Shown here: one piece after another, positions 48,101 through 60,296 of the stretch
Numbering within the stretch: the stretch's first letter is position 1
How the letters are laid out: each line of letters starts with the position of its first letter
Source of the DNA: Azolla pinnata
Taxonomy: Eukaryota; Streptophyta; Polypodiopsida; Salviniales; Salviniaceae
DNA: 64,000 nucleotides
Direction of reading: 5' to 3'
Assembly: GCA_037176905.1 (NCBI GenBank)
Contig: JBBBWG010026425.1
Location: forward strand, 1 to 64,000
The notes under the pieces: generated by a model
Told to the model about the DNA's origin: nothing
Seen by the model: the letters and a program-made list of their open reading frames with translations, nothing else
The model's database searches: none
Position numbers and translations under genes: made by a program

Positions 48101-51100
48101 TGTTTGGGCTCGCCAACAAGGAGGGGAGGTATGTGCTCTCAAGAATGATCAGTGGTTCAAATTAGGCTTCTGTTCTTTTCTGATATCTAAATTTATTCAT
48201 GTGCCAGGGTTCAAAAGTTAAGAAATGGAGGGTCATCATTCGTAACCTTCCTTTTAACATCACCGAAGACAAGATTCGAGAGATGTTTAAGTCTATTGGT
48301 TTCGTTTGGGAGATTACTATTCCAAAAAAACCAGATGGCCAGTACGACCCTTGTACCAATAATTCTAAATTTTTAGGTTTACAAGCAGAAGTCGAGGTGT
48401 GGGTTTCTTTGGGTTTCTGTGAATCTTCTGGTCTTTGGCATCTTTAAAAAAGTGCTCAGATAGCCTGGTTTTAGAATTTACCTTGGCATGTTAGTAGTAC
48501 ATTTTGTTGCTGAAATTGAGTTCTGCTGTATTTCCTATGTACTTGGGATCTGAACGTGCATATCTATTCTTTAGCCTATAAATTGTTGTATTCTCATTGG
48601 CAGATTTCAGCTGAAAGAAAAATATAAGGTGCAACAAAGGATTCAGGGATAAGATCACTGTCTAGTTTCTCCGGCCTTGTAGAAATCATTCCGAATAGAT
48701 AAAATGCTGTTTAGTAAGTATGTCAGCATGGTTCATGCTCATGAGCATTTGAAGATCTCGTAGGGCATCTGTAATTATAAGCTTGCTGCCCTTGCCTTTC
48801 GGAATGACCCATAGTGAACTTGACAATGTGTCTAATATCTCCTGGAAGCATATAACACTATTTGCTCTAAAATCATCCTGACAAGCACATTCCATCATAG
48901 GGCCATTTCTCGCCTCAAGCATATGATGTTAATCATCAATGAAAACTGGCACAGAGGTTAATGCTCTATGTTAAAACCTTGAAACCTGAGATCCTGGGTA
49001 GAGACTGAGCATATTTTGGTAGGTATATTGACACCACTGGGGTAAACAGTTTTGGGAATATATAATGAGTCCAGGCTATATTTTTTTTCAGATGTTTCTG
49101 TTGAGGGACTTGAAATGGCATGTGAAATACAATTCTTGCTCATGCTGATACTAAGTGTCTGCATACATATCAAGGTTTCATAATGTAAAGGCAGGGGATG
49201 GTTCGAGTTCATAGTTACAGAATACGTGCATTGATTCAAGCAAGGCCATTCTGCGCCTCCAATCATTAATCTTTTCAATAAGAGTGCTTGTCTAGCAATA
49301 GGGAAAATGAGAGCTGGCTATTGGGTTTTGAAACCTAATAAATAGTAGTCTCTCCGTATCATCAATAAATCATCAATCGTAAATCACTATAATGTGGTTT
49401 AAAAACCTCTCAGACTTTGTCACAGTACCTTCGTCTAATATTTTCTGCCTGTATTCTCTACATGTTATCTGTTGTTAGGTATAATGTTTACAGGGAGGGA
49501 AGAGGGTCATTGAAACAGAATTAGTAAGCAATAATTTTTACTTTCTGAGTTTCAAATCACCGATTGATTTTTTGTGGTGTTTTTTGGTGGCAGGGTAAAG
49601 GGATTTGCATTTGCAAGCTTTACCAGTAAGGATCATGCTGAAAAGGTTAGCCGATCTTTATTATCACTGTATGTCTCAAATACATGCTCTAGAGAGAGCT
49701 AGAGAGACTCAATAAGCTTGTTTTTTAAAATTATAGGCAATTTCCATGGTAAATGGGAAAATTTTGCAAAAGAGGACAATAGCCGTAGATTGGGCTGTTG
49801 AGAGAAATCTTTATGAGAAGAATGCAGATGAAAAACCAGGTCCTCTCTGAGTATTTATTAATGCAGTTTCTGATTTTCCTAGTGGTGGTAGTGCTGTGTA
49901 TTCATCATATTCATTGTTAAGCTGCAGAGGATAATGCAGAGAAATCTCCATCAGACATTGACGATGAGGACACAGCTAGTGAAAGTGAAATTGAGGAAGA
50001 GGGTGCTGAGGATGTTGAATCTACCATAGTAGAGGAGCTTGACATGGCCAAAAAGGTATTACAGAAGTTTCTTTCGACAGGAGGATCAAAAGATGAGCTA
50101 AATACTCTGGAAGATGGTGAAGAAACAGCTGTCAGAGGCGAGGAAAATGATGAGGAAACCACAAGTATTAGCGAAGAAGAGGATGATTTTGAAGGTGTAG
50201 AACCTGTAGAGGAGTTACACTTGTCTCAAAATTTAACTCATGAGGTTGTCGAATCAGGAAGAAATAAGCTGAAATCAACAGATCGTAATGGTAATGCGTT
50301 AAAAGGAGTTCCAAGCGAGATAATAGCGGAGTCAGAACATCATATTGAAGAGAACTCCATGGATGGGCGGAAAGATGTAGGAAGAGAAGATCTTAATAGA
50401 ACTGTATTTATACAGAATTTACCATTTGATGTCAATTCTGAAGATCTTAAGAAACACTTCCTCACTTTTGGAAAAGTGAAATCTGTATTTCTGGTTCTTC
50501 ATCCAAAAACCAAGTGAGCACATCGTAATTTTGCTGATGGATAACAAATTAAGCATTCAATTAATTGAACTTATGATGGCTTTCTGTGGTCTGATGCACA
50601 TAGGAGGCCTAAAGGGAGTGCGTTTTTGGAATTCTTGTCAGAGCATGATGCTGAAGCAGCTCTTTCAGCTGCTAAAGGTGAGGGTGAATTTGTAAATGGT
50701 ATTGTGTTTGGTGGAAGAAAGTTGGAAGTACTGAAGGCCATGGCGAAGAACACTGCCAAAGCAATAGCGAAAGAAAAACTCGAAACTCCAAATGTAGATC
50801 GGCGCAATCTTTATCTTGCAGAGGTAAATTGCCCTCTTGCAATTCAAATACTTCCCACACAATTGTTATATGGTATACATGGTATCTCTGTTTACCTTGG
50901 CTAGAATTGAATATATGTCTTTCATGATTGAGTAGGAGGGTAAAATAGACGGAACTCCAGCTGCTCGTGGCGTCTCTGATGAAGACATGCAAAAACGTAG
51001 ACAGTAAGAGTAACACATGTATATTTTTCAAGGAGATCTTGTCATGTCTGTGCTATTATTTTCAAGCCATTAACATATTTCTTCTCAACAGACTGGAACA

Positions 51101-52499
51101 AGTAAAGGCTACGAAATTGAGAAGTCCAAATTTTCATGTTTCAAGAACTAGACTTGCTATGTACAACGTGCCAAAGTCAATGACAGAACCTGAACTACGG
51201 CAACTTTTGATTGACGCTGTTAAATCAAGGGCCACAAAGCAGAATCCATTTGTTAAACAGGTTTGTGTTATTAGGGATTTACATAGCCTAAATATGCAGA
51301 ATGAAGGAAAACTTGGTAGCAATATTAAAGTGCTGAGATGATTCAGGTCAGCATTTTGAAGGATAAAGCCAAGGATAACAGGTCAAGGGGTGTGGCTTTT
51401 GTTGAATTCTCTGAACATGAACATGCTCTTGTAGCTCTGAGAGTTCTCAACAACAACCCGGGTTTGTTCTCCATCGTTGTTTGATGAGTTTTTTTACATT
51501 ATATGCTGGTAAGTATAGGAGCGTGGCATACACAATTTTGATTCATTTTGCATTTCAGAAACTTTTGGTCCTGAAAGGCGTCCAATCGTGGGGTTCGCGA
51601 TAGAGAACGTGCAGAAGCTTAAAAAGTTTCAGCTACAAAGAATGGAGCATGCCAATAGAAAGGCTAATCATGAAGGAGAGGTCATCAACAGACAGCTATC
51701 TGCAAGGAAAGCTAAGTCACATGATGCGAATGAAAAATCTGATTCAGAAAATCGTTTTGGAAAGCGGAATAGGGAAGATGACGAGTCAAATTCTGAGAAA
51801 CAAAGTAAACAAGGTCGTTTCAAGCTGTTTGAGACCAAGAAAAGGAAGCGGAACCCAAAATTGGACAATGCCAAAAGTAGTAGGGACTCAATTGAGCAGG
51901 ATGTTAAATTGAACGAAAAGTTTGATTCAGGAAATGGGTTTGAAAACCAAAGTAAACAAGATGATTCCAAGTCATTTGGCTCTAAGAAAAGGAGAAGGAA
52001 TTCAAAGCTTAAGAATGACAAAGACACGGATTCAGGTTCAACTAATCAAAAGAGGAAATTACAGGTGTCAAAGAAACTAAAAACCGATGAAGATGTTCAG
52101 TCAGGGAAAGTGTCTGCATCAAAAAAGCAAAAAACATCAGTAGCTAAGTTTGCCAAAAACAACGCTGCGCCAGCAAACCATCGCACCATGCAAAGAGACA
52201 GAAAACCAGCTGTATCAAATGATGAGGTTAAACTTTTATCAATCTAAGTTTGCTTGCAGTTTCTGCTTTTAATGTCTCTCCAACAGATAAACTGAGCATA
52301 TTTCTTCTTGTTCCAGAACACACTCTACACCAATCAGCCGAAGGTGAAGAAAAACAAGAAGAATGCGAAAGTCGAGATCCAGGACAAACTAGACCAACTC
52401 GTAGCGAAATATCGTAGTCAGTACTTCTCTGATGGTTCTAATGCAAAAAAGTCGATGAATGGAAATACTTCTAGCGACATAAAGCGATGGTTTGACTAG
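45128..52499 (+). CDS. RBM28: RBM28/Nop4-type nucleolar RNA-binding protein
   Basis: Eighteen exons: 45128-45235, 46140-46200, 46388-46424, 46652-46782, 47062-47307, 47430-47499, 47573-47706, 47989-48128, 48208-48341, 49594-49645, 49737-49839, 49928-50513, 50604-50823, 50936-51003, 51092-51260, 51347-51461, 51559-52226, 52317-52499; 1074 residues, in phase throughout. Yeast Nop4 and its orthologues are needed for pre-60S assembly. RRM-type modules start near residues 22 ([19 protein letters not shown]), 218 (TVVFGGLG), 315 ([19 protein letters not shown]), 562 ([17 protein letters not shown]) and 715 ([18 protein letters not shown]). An Asp/Glu-rich linker lies at 405-500, and a long Lys/Arg tail (800-1050) carries nuclear-localisation-like clusters. 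Length fits the plant orthologue. Intron 2 appears to use a GC donor; the AG 8 bases after its acceptor is an alternative. Confidence 0.93.
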
Positions 52500-53612
52500 A
52501 GAACTGGAACAACATTTTTTGGAGAGTTTTACTGTATCATACACTTAAACGAGTGATCTCCTTTTGGAGCTTTCAATGGAGGGGGGCTGGGGATGCATAC
52601 GTAAAATTTCTTATGAATGCATAACTGCCTGAAGAATTTTGTTTTGTACCCTGATGAGTGATATTTCTTGAAGAAATTGGACAATTTTCTTCAAGGCGGA
52701 TTCGACTGCATTGTTCCAAAAATCAAGATTTTTTTCTTACTTGACACATTAAATGGATTGACGTAAATCTGTCCAAGAACAGACGTAAATTTTCTGCTGT
52801 TCTACAATTATTTGTCACAAGTTAATTGCACTGAGATCTCATTATGAGTCTCAAATAGTTAAAAAATGATGAGGAAACCCTCAAGAGTAGTTTTTTGCTT
52901 GGGGTATCTTCACAATTAAGTCATATGGGCAAATAGAGGTTTGTCGTCTTGGTATCATTCATGATTTGCTTGGTATCATTCATACAAATCATGTTTTCTA
53001 GCCGCATCTTATGAGTAATTTGTGGTTCTCGTAATGACAAAAATATGACTATCAAACTTCTCTTGCTATTCAATTGTATTTGTCCATCAAGCTTGAAAGT
53101 CAGTGATGGTATCTCTTAAGCTTAAGGTTCATAATATCATGAGCCTGAAGCTATATGTAACACTTACAGTAATTGCACCTCATTCGAGTTGAAACGAGTG
53201 AGTATAATTGTTTTATGAATACAGAAAACAACATAATCATTTTGAGCAAAAAGTTTGGGGTTTGTCACCAAAAAATCTGGATATACTACATACAAAGTTT
53301 ATCATTTTGAACAAAAAGTTTGGGGTATGCAATACTCGGAGAGCAAGGCCTAATCTTCGATGTAGTTGGATTCAAACTACCCACCACCAAAACGAACTAT
53401 ACAACCAGCTTTACCGATTCCTGGAATCGTATACCATATGATACAAGTGATTTTATGTCATGATGAGCCAAAAAAATCCCGCGGTTCATCCGATCAGGCA
53501 CTGCACACTTACTATATGGCCTCATCATGCTGTCTTCTCTCAAACAGATGCAATATATTGATCGACGCAGCATAGCTAGTGTCATTAGAAGGGAACTTCA
53601 GCTATAACCCAG
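52500..53612. other. Intergenic region between convergent RBM28 and APE2
   Basis: Holds the two 3' UTRs and spacer. A small ~55-bp duplication around GAGCAAAAAGTTTGGGGT/GAACAAAAAGTTTGGGGT lies at 53240-53330. Nothing else recognised. Confidence 0.55.
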
Positions 53613-56600
53613 TCATTTGTATGTGTTCTTTCTCTTAAACTTTTGGGATGCCCATTCAAAATGGTCGCATCGAGCATCTGGATTCGATGGAGGGCCCTGA
53701 AGCAATAAATATTATGTCAACAAATGACTGTAGAAAAATATGTGAGTTTGTGTGTATACATAAGAAGAAAAACTTTATTATCATCCTCAAGGTTCAAACA
53801 TGACCTATGGGATTTGACATGCTGTGGAGTGGACCAGAAAGAAACAAGAAAGACATTATATATTTTGGAGAGAGAAACGAGGAATTTCATTACGGTGGAA
53901 ACAACGCAAATACCCTAATGTTTTGCAAATCTGCCACACACCTTTACGCTTTAATACGATACCAAAATTTTGAGTCAGAAATGCCTGGATTTGTTCATTA
54001 TAAAGAAGAAGTGCTGTGGTAATTTTTTCCTTGAAACCTAGCATATATACTTTTGTTAAATATCCAGAAACTGTTTTCCTTATGAAGGGCATGGAGGCAT
54101 TTTTTGCTGTTTTCTTGTTAGATCAAATGGCAGATGCAGATATAATCCAGATTCAATGAGAAGTAAACTTGCCTGAGCTCGTGCACACACGTAAAATCCG
54201 CGTCCTAAGTTGGGTCCTTTTTTTATGACTGCTCGGAATACACATGGCTCACCATGACCCCGGCATACTGGAATTCGGCGAGCCATTGTTGCTTGGATCC
54301 GTTTCCACTCAGTATGAACACTTTCTCGCTTTGCATCAACAGATTTTGTTTCTTGCAATTGATCCAGAGGCTTCATATGAGAGCTCTTGTTGTGATGAAT
54401 GCCATCAGTACACATGACCTTTATCTCCCCTTTATCGGCACAATTCTCGCAAGCCTCATCGACACGGTTGTGAGTCGTCATGTTCTCGATGTAGTCACAT
54501 TCAACCGTTACCGTCTTTTCTATTGAGCTGTCAGCACACCTTGTTTGGGTTTTCCTGAATTTGGCCTCATCTGCAATGATGCTGTCAGGCGAGTGGGGAT
54601 GTATGTTGGTAGTGCATGAAACATTGGCTAGGAACATCTGCAAATTCATTTGGCTATATCTCCGTTTCTGGAACTTAGCTACCAAAGGTGTTGTTTTGGT
54701 GCCAGTATCTTGTTGGAAACTGCTCAAATTGTCGGTAATTTCCTTTCCTTCTAAATTATCTGTACCCATCTTCACTTCAATGGAGTCGTTCGCATTCGTG
54801 ACTGATGTAGATGAAATCTGTACATTGCTAGAATTTGTTCTCTTCTCGAGTAGTGAAGCTACAGAAAAGGGATCGATCCATCACTTCAGCTTGTTACCCA
54901 ATTATTTTGTTTGTCCTAACAATTACTTCAGACATCAATCATCTATATCTTAAATGTTACCTATGCTCTGTTGGCGACCACGTAGTTGCGGCAAAAATCG
55001 CACAGCGAGAGATGGGATGGAACGAGGCTCAGTTGGCGGTTGAATTTTAAGTGTCACATACACAGGGGCATGATCAGACCCTTCTAGCTTCAGAGTTCTC
55101 CCACCTGCCCATCTGTTTAAGAAGAAAACCATGAGTGTTAAAAGTCTTCCAATCTGGAAATTCAAAAATCCGTGTGAAGATCTCCCTCTCTTTCTTTTCT
55201 TTATGGTCCAAGTCAAACTACGAAGAATCCACGTATCGACCCCATTCCACGGTATGATTCAATCGAAAAGAAATTTCGAGCATATTTTTTCCATGGTGAT
55301 TACGGAAAACAATCTCTACACGATTCAGGAATAAACAGAACATCGTAAAACCGACAAGCAGCAGCATGTTTAACCGTAATACCGTGGTAAGGAATCTTCT
55401 TTGAAGCGCTTGAATTTCACCATTATATCACAATCTTCTATCTCACAACTTGCAAATGCATGGGGATCCCCCAATACAGTCGAATCTGACGCATTTTCAC
55501 GTGGATGCGAGCACATGCCAGCTGCGAGTATGAGATCGATACGTGATCCCCAATTGAATTCTTCTCCACCAGTATGCTGTGGCCAGCATGTGTATGCATC
55601 TTTCCTGAAAAATGATACGTGAAATGCCAGATGTCACATACTGTAAGCATCTATTAATATACAGAGCGTTGTTCCCTTTACCATTACCTTTCACCATGAA
55701 TAGATCTGAAGACATCAGTCAGAGGACCACCTTGTGTGCTCAACAAAGATTGTAACCATTTCCGACTCCTGCGCCGCTCTTGCACCAGCAATATGCAATC
55801 TATCAGGTCTTTTTCTAGAAAATTGTAAACTAATTTTTGAGATGCCATATACAACTGTATTAGAATGACTACGATGTAAACATGTGACATATTGTGTTGC
55901 AGAGCTGAACATTCTCTAAACTTATGTCTATATGAGGCTATTCCTAAATTTAGAATTGAAACCTATATCTTGTTGGCCACACTGTACCCTCTAAAGGGTA
56001 CATTTGTGGCATTCAAATGCATCTTTTATGCATGTAGCATGCAATGTCCAAATGCAATTGAGAGGCGTACATCAATCTTAACATGACACATCATATCAGG
56101 CATATCTTAAAACTAACACACATGAATAATGATTGACGATCTGGAATAAAGCAACAAACCAATACAAGCATTATCATCATAACAATAAAATCCCTTCAAC
56201 ATGTCGACTTAGTAAGCATAGGTGAGAGGAGCCTCCAAATAATCAGGTCTAGAACTTACGGATTAGAATTGAATTCTGGCCCTGGATTGCATGAATCGAT
56301 TGCGAAAGGACATATATTCAGGTCCCCAACAATAAGAAGCCTCTTGCCTGCTTTCAAGAGACTTTCCCATCGGATCTACAGAACAAAGTTAGACCGGTAA
56401 TGCTTAAACTGGCAATGAATATGCAACAGTGAGAATGAGCATCCATGCAATCACAATACATTACCATGTCGCATCAGAAAAACAATAGTACCATTGATGG
56501 TGTGTCAAGATTACAAGAATGGCATCTGAGCAAATGCATACATGATAAATATCGTATGTGCATACATGTATTGCTTTATGTATATGCACTGCTCTCACTT

Positions 56601-58376
56601 AGCCAGTCTAATCCTCATGGCTAAAGTTTTTGGTGCCTGAAATCATCACATTTAAAAAGCATCAAAGATCTGTCAATGTACACAAACCTGCAAACCTTTA
56701 TAGAAGTTTTGCTTGAATTCCATACGTGCTACGTCTCCATGCTCAACTCGTGGACCATAAATATTAAAGAGGACTGTGTGCGATTAAAGAAAGAATAATA
56801 TATGTCAACAGTTCTGCACGCCATTTCAATAAGTCTAACTCTTGAAAAATCATATAGGCAACAAATAGTTTGATGTTTTACTAACCAAAAGAACCATGAT
56901 CAGTTACAATGCAACGACCTTCGTTATCCAAACGAAGAAGCTCATCATGGGGCATGGAATTCAAAACATCATCATAGAATCCAACCCTTGAGGCATCCTC
57001 TACAACTTGAACACCTTTTGAAGAGTGTAAAAGCCCACTGAATCCTTCATCCGCTGCAATGGGAATGCTCGCGGGTACACGACAAAACGTTGCCACACCT
57101 AAGTACAAGTTTAAATCAATGACAAAGAAGCACCAAAACAAACTATAATCGCATCCACCAGAAAATATGATTTCTATTCCCTACTGCTACTACCTTATGA
57201 TATCATTCATACAGTTCCCTATCTTCTGGTGTCCTCCTGGCCCTATCGCTTTTATTTTCAAAGATGGTAGGAATGATACTTTCAAAGCTAGAGGCTGATC
57301 AAGTTCATTTTGTTTGAGCTGAATTTTCTTTGATAGTTGAAAATAGAAGCCAGCATACCAGAGTAGCCAATTTTGCCCTTATGTGAGGTCCTTGTGCATG
57401 AAAAAAATGCTTCATATCCTTCGGCCACGGCAATGTCTGCAGTGAGGTCTTGTTTCGATAACTTTATTTCCTGAAAAGCCACACCAAAACATGAAGAATA
57501 GAAAATAAGAACTAACACAAGATTGGATTGAACTATGCAAGTCATTACCAAGCACGACCAATGCATGCTTACCCACCATTTCTCGAAAGGATGAGATAGT
57601 GTTTCACGGATCTATACACCATTGCAAAAGCTGTTTTCTTAAAGACAAAGATACAGTGATCCCAAAGAATTGCCGTCATAACAACTCAATCAATCATCAC
57701 TTCAAACTCCATTTCACTGCTTAAAAGTCTATCGACGCGTTTTAGCAATTAGGCTGTGCAAGTTTCTCACCCTTCAATAGTTGGAGATTCAAAATCCAGC
57801 TTTGATATGAAACATTAAAAAAAAACACCTATTGAATGAAACGTTTTATATTTATCCAAGTGATCAGTTGAGATTTGAAAAACAACTCCTGCTGGAGCTA
57901 ATAAGAGACGCTTTCAAACTCAGAAAACCTTTCTTGCTGGAAGCTGTTCTATTTCATTAAATTGCACAAATTACGAATCATTCCAGCCACAGAAAATTTT
58001 CTTGGGGTCAAAATCCGTATGCAGTGGATGTATGCATGCCTAAATGTAGCTAACACATGTACAAAGATCAAAATACATAGATATCTAGATACACACACAT
58101 GAATGTATACATACATACAGGCAGACACGTACAAAGATAAATGCACATACATAGCTAAGCCATATTATTTCGCGTGCATTAGACCTAGATCAAGCAGAAA
58201 ACCAGAAGGAAAACCACACGACTAGTCATGCTTGATGGAAGGGGAGGTAGGGGGCGGGATCATTTCACCTGAAGGCATATAATGTCCGCATCAAGGGAGC
58301 TTAAGAACCCATGAAGGGATTTGTGGGGAGCGATTCGGGCCCTCAACCCATTCACATTATACGTGACAATCCTCAT
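53613..58376 (-). CDS. APE2: APE2-type AP endonuclease / 3'-5' exonuclease
   Basis: Ten exons (complement): 58269-58376, 57359-57470, 56886-57098, 56688-56773, 56260-56375, 55688-55768, 55383-55604, 54961-55112, 54173-54858, 53613-53696; 619 residues. APE2 cuts at abasic sites and trims blocked 3' ends in nuclear base excision repair. The exonuclease-endonuclease-phosphatase fold is complete: [13 protein letters not shown] start, metal-binding Glu37 (CLQEIKL), NIYGPR, GDLN (190-193) and SDH (325-327). A low-complexity linker follows, with a PIP-box-like QMNLQMFL (433-440) for PCNA. The C-terminal GRF zinc finger runs 563-612 ([32 protein letters not shown]) and is split by a GC-AG intron (CAG|GCAAGT). 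Without that splice the finger would lack its last Cys. Confidence 0.95.
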
Positions 58377-58589
58377 TCTGGAACCCGAGAGCCGGTGACC
58401 ATAGCTTCAAGGAGCATACAACACTGCATACAGAGAGAAATGGAGAAGAAGAAGAAGAAGAAAGATCATTTCACGCCGAGAAGCAGGGAAGATTTGGGGT
58501 TCTTCTTTCTTCCCTTTGTGGGCGATTTCTCCAAGATTCTTGGGCCTCACATGAACCTTAAGCTGAAGAATCATTTGGGTATGTACAAC

Positions 58590-59110
58590 TTGGTCACCGA
58601 ATCTTCTTCGATCGCATCGGAGATCGAAACGCATACCAAGTCAATCGATCATCGATCTTCGGACTAACACAAGATCGCATCGGAGATCGAAGAAGATTGA
58701 TGATCCGCACACAGTTTTCTGCCGGATGCAGCGAAAGATCGGTCCAAAAATCAATCGATCACCGATCTTCTTCGATCGCAATATCGGAGATCGAAACGAT
58801 CCGCAGCGCGATCGCAAGTGGCTGCACTATTTGCTTGTAGATTGGTCCAGAATCGATCAGCTACCTTCTTCAATCGCATATCGGAGATCGGAACGATCCG
58901 CATTGCAAGCGTAGTAGCGGCCGCGCTCTTTGTACACGATTTTCGAGCGAAAGATCGGTCCAGAATCGATCAACTATCTTCTTCGATCGCATATCAGAGA
59001 TCCGAAACGATCCAAATCACAAATCATAGTGGTGGCCGTGCTGTTTGTGCACAGTTTTCTACAGAATGTAGCGAAAGATTGGTCCAGAATCATTCAGCTG
59101 ATTAATTGGG
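58590..59110. repeat. ~100-118-bp repeat around GATCGGTCCAGAATCGATCA
   Basis: Four to five diverged copies contain GCGAAAGATCGGTCCAGAAT, CTTCTTCGATCGCATATC, GGAGATCGAAACGATCCGCA and ACACAGTTTTCT. It lies 200-730 bp upstream of the APE2 ATG in the divergent APE2/thioredoxin interval. Confidence 0.9.
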
Positions 59111-59429
59111 CCACAAGAAATTCCCAACCAACCTTTCCAATGCCCAGCTGTTTGTACGCAGTTGTTAGCAATTTGCATTGTATGTGCAACATGGCAATGC
59201 TCTTTCTCTGATGCTTCGGACATCGAGGAGAATCTCACATATAGAATTCCAAAGCAGCTTGCTGCTTGACAGCTAGTGAGAAGCGATTAAAAAGCAGCGG
59301 TAGTAAGAGACGGAGTAAGATCAAATTAGTGGGAGTGAAAACCATGCATTAATCTGTAGTTTATAATTTTTAGTAGGCATTAAAATGTAATTAATCAATT
59401 TGTCGGGCGTTTGAGCCTCTTGAATGGAT

Positions 59430-60030
59430 TTTCCCTTTGACAGATATATTGAACTGTCCAGATCTTATAACCTTTTTTATTTTCTAACGCTGTCGATAAT
59501 TTCTAACGTGGTCGCTAATTTCTAACCCGGTTGATCACGTCAAGTCTGGAAATTAGGGTTTCGGGTTCAAGATTTAGGGTTTCCCCAATTTGGAGGCGGT
59601 TTGAACCGTTCAGATCTTATAACCTTTTTATTTTCGAACCTGGTCGATAATTTCTAACCCTGGTCGATAATTTCTAACTTGGGCGATCGCGTCAAGTATG
59701 GAAATTAGGGTTTAGGGTTTCCCCAGTTTTGAGGCGAATCTGAACCGTTCGGATCTTATAACCTGTTTATTTTAGAACCCAGTTGATAATTTTCTAACCC
59801 GATCGATCACATCAAGCCTGGAAATTAGGGTTTAGGGTTTAGGCTTTCCCCGAATCTGAGGCGATCAGAACCGTTCAGATCTTATAACCTCCGAAAACCC
59901 AGTCGATATAATTCCTGATCGATACCGATAATTTCTAGGCATTATCGATGATTTCCGACCGAGAATTTCTAGAAATTATCGATGATTCCCGACCGATAAT
60001 TCCTGACCCGATTGATCACAATCAAGTCTA
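59430..60030. repeat. ~120-130-bp repeat with TTATAACC and AAATTAGGGTTTAGGG
   Basis: About four copies with GTTCAGATCTTATAACCT, TCGATAATTTCTAACC, CACGTCAAGTCTGGAAATTA and GGGTTTAGGGTTTCCCC. Each copy embeds a telomere-type pair, like the 40.7-kb block. It lies upstream of the thioredoxin gene. Confidence 0.9.
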
Positions 60031-60207
60031 GAAATTTTTTGTTTTTTTTTTGGAGAAGATTAAAACATTCGGTAGTTTTTGTTTTTTGAGATAACTAAAT
60101 CCATCCTATGTATAAGTTGCATCAGTCATTTGGGACCGTCGGATCCACATCCGATTTGGACGGCCACGATGAAGTGGGCGATTTCGTCTATCTATCCTCT
60201 CCTCCAG

Positions 60208-60249
60208 TCTTCTTTTTCTTCTTCTTCTTCTTCGTCTTCTTCTTCTTCT
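60208..60249 (+). promoter_or_regulatory. CTT pyrimidine tract upstream of thioredoxin
   Basis: (TTC)n tract 48-90 bp before the thioredoxin ATG, probably in the 5' UTR. It parallels the tracts before the RsgA and receptor-kinase genes. Confidence 0.4.
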
Positions 60250-60296
60250 GTCAGAGAAACGAACTGTTGGGAGTTTCTTGGCGCGGAATCTGAGCT

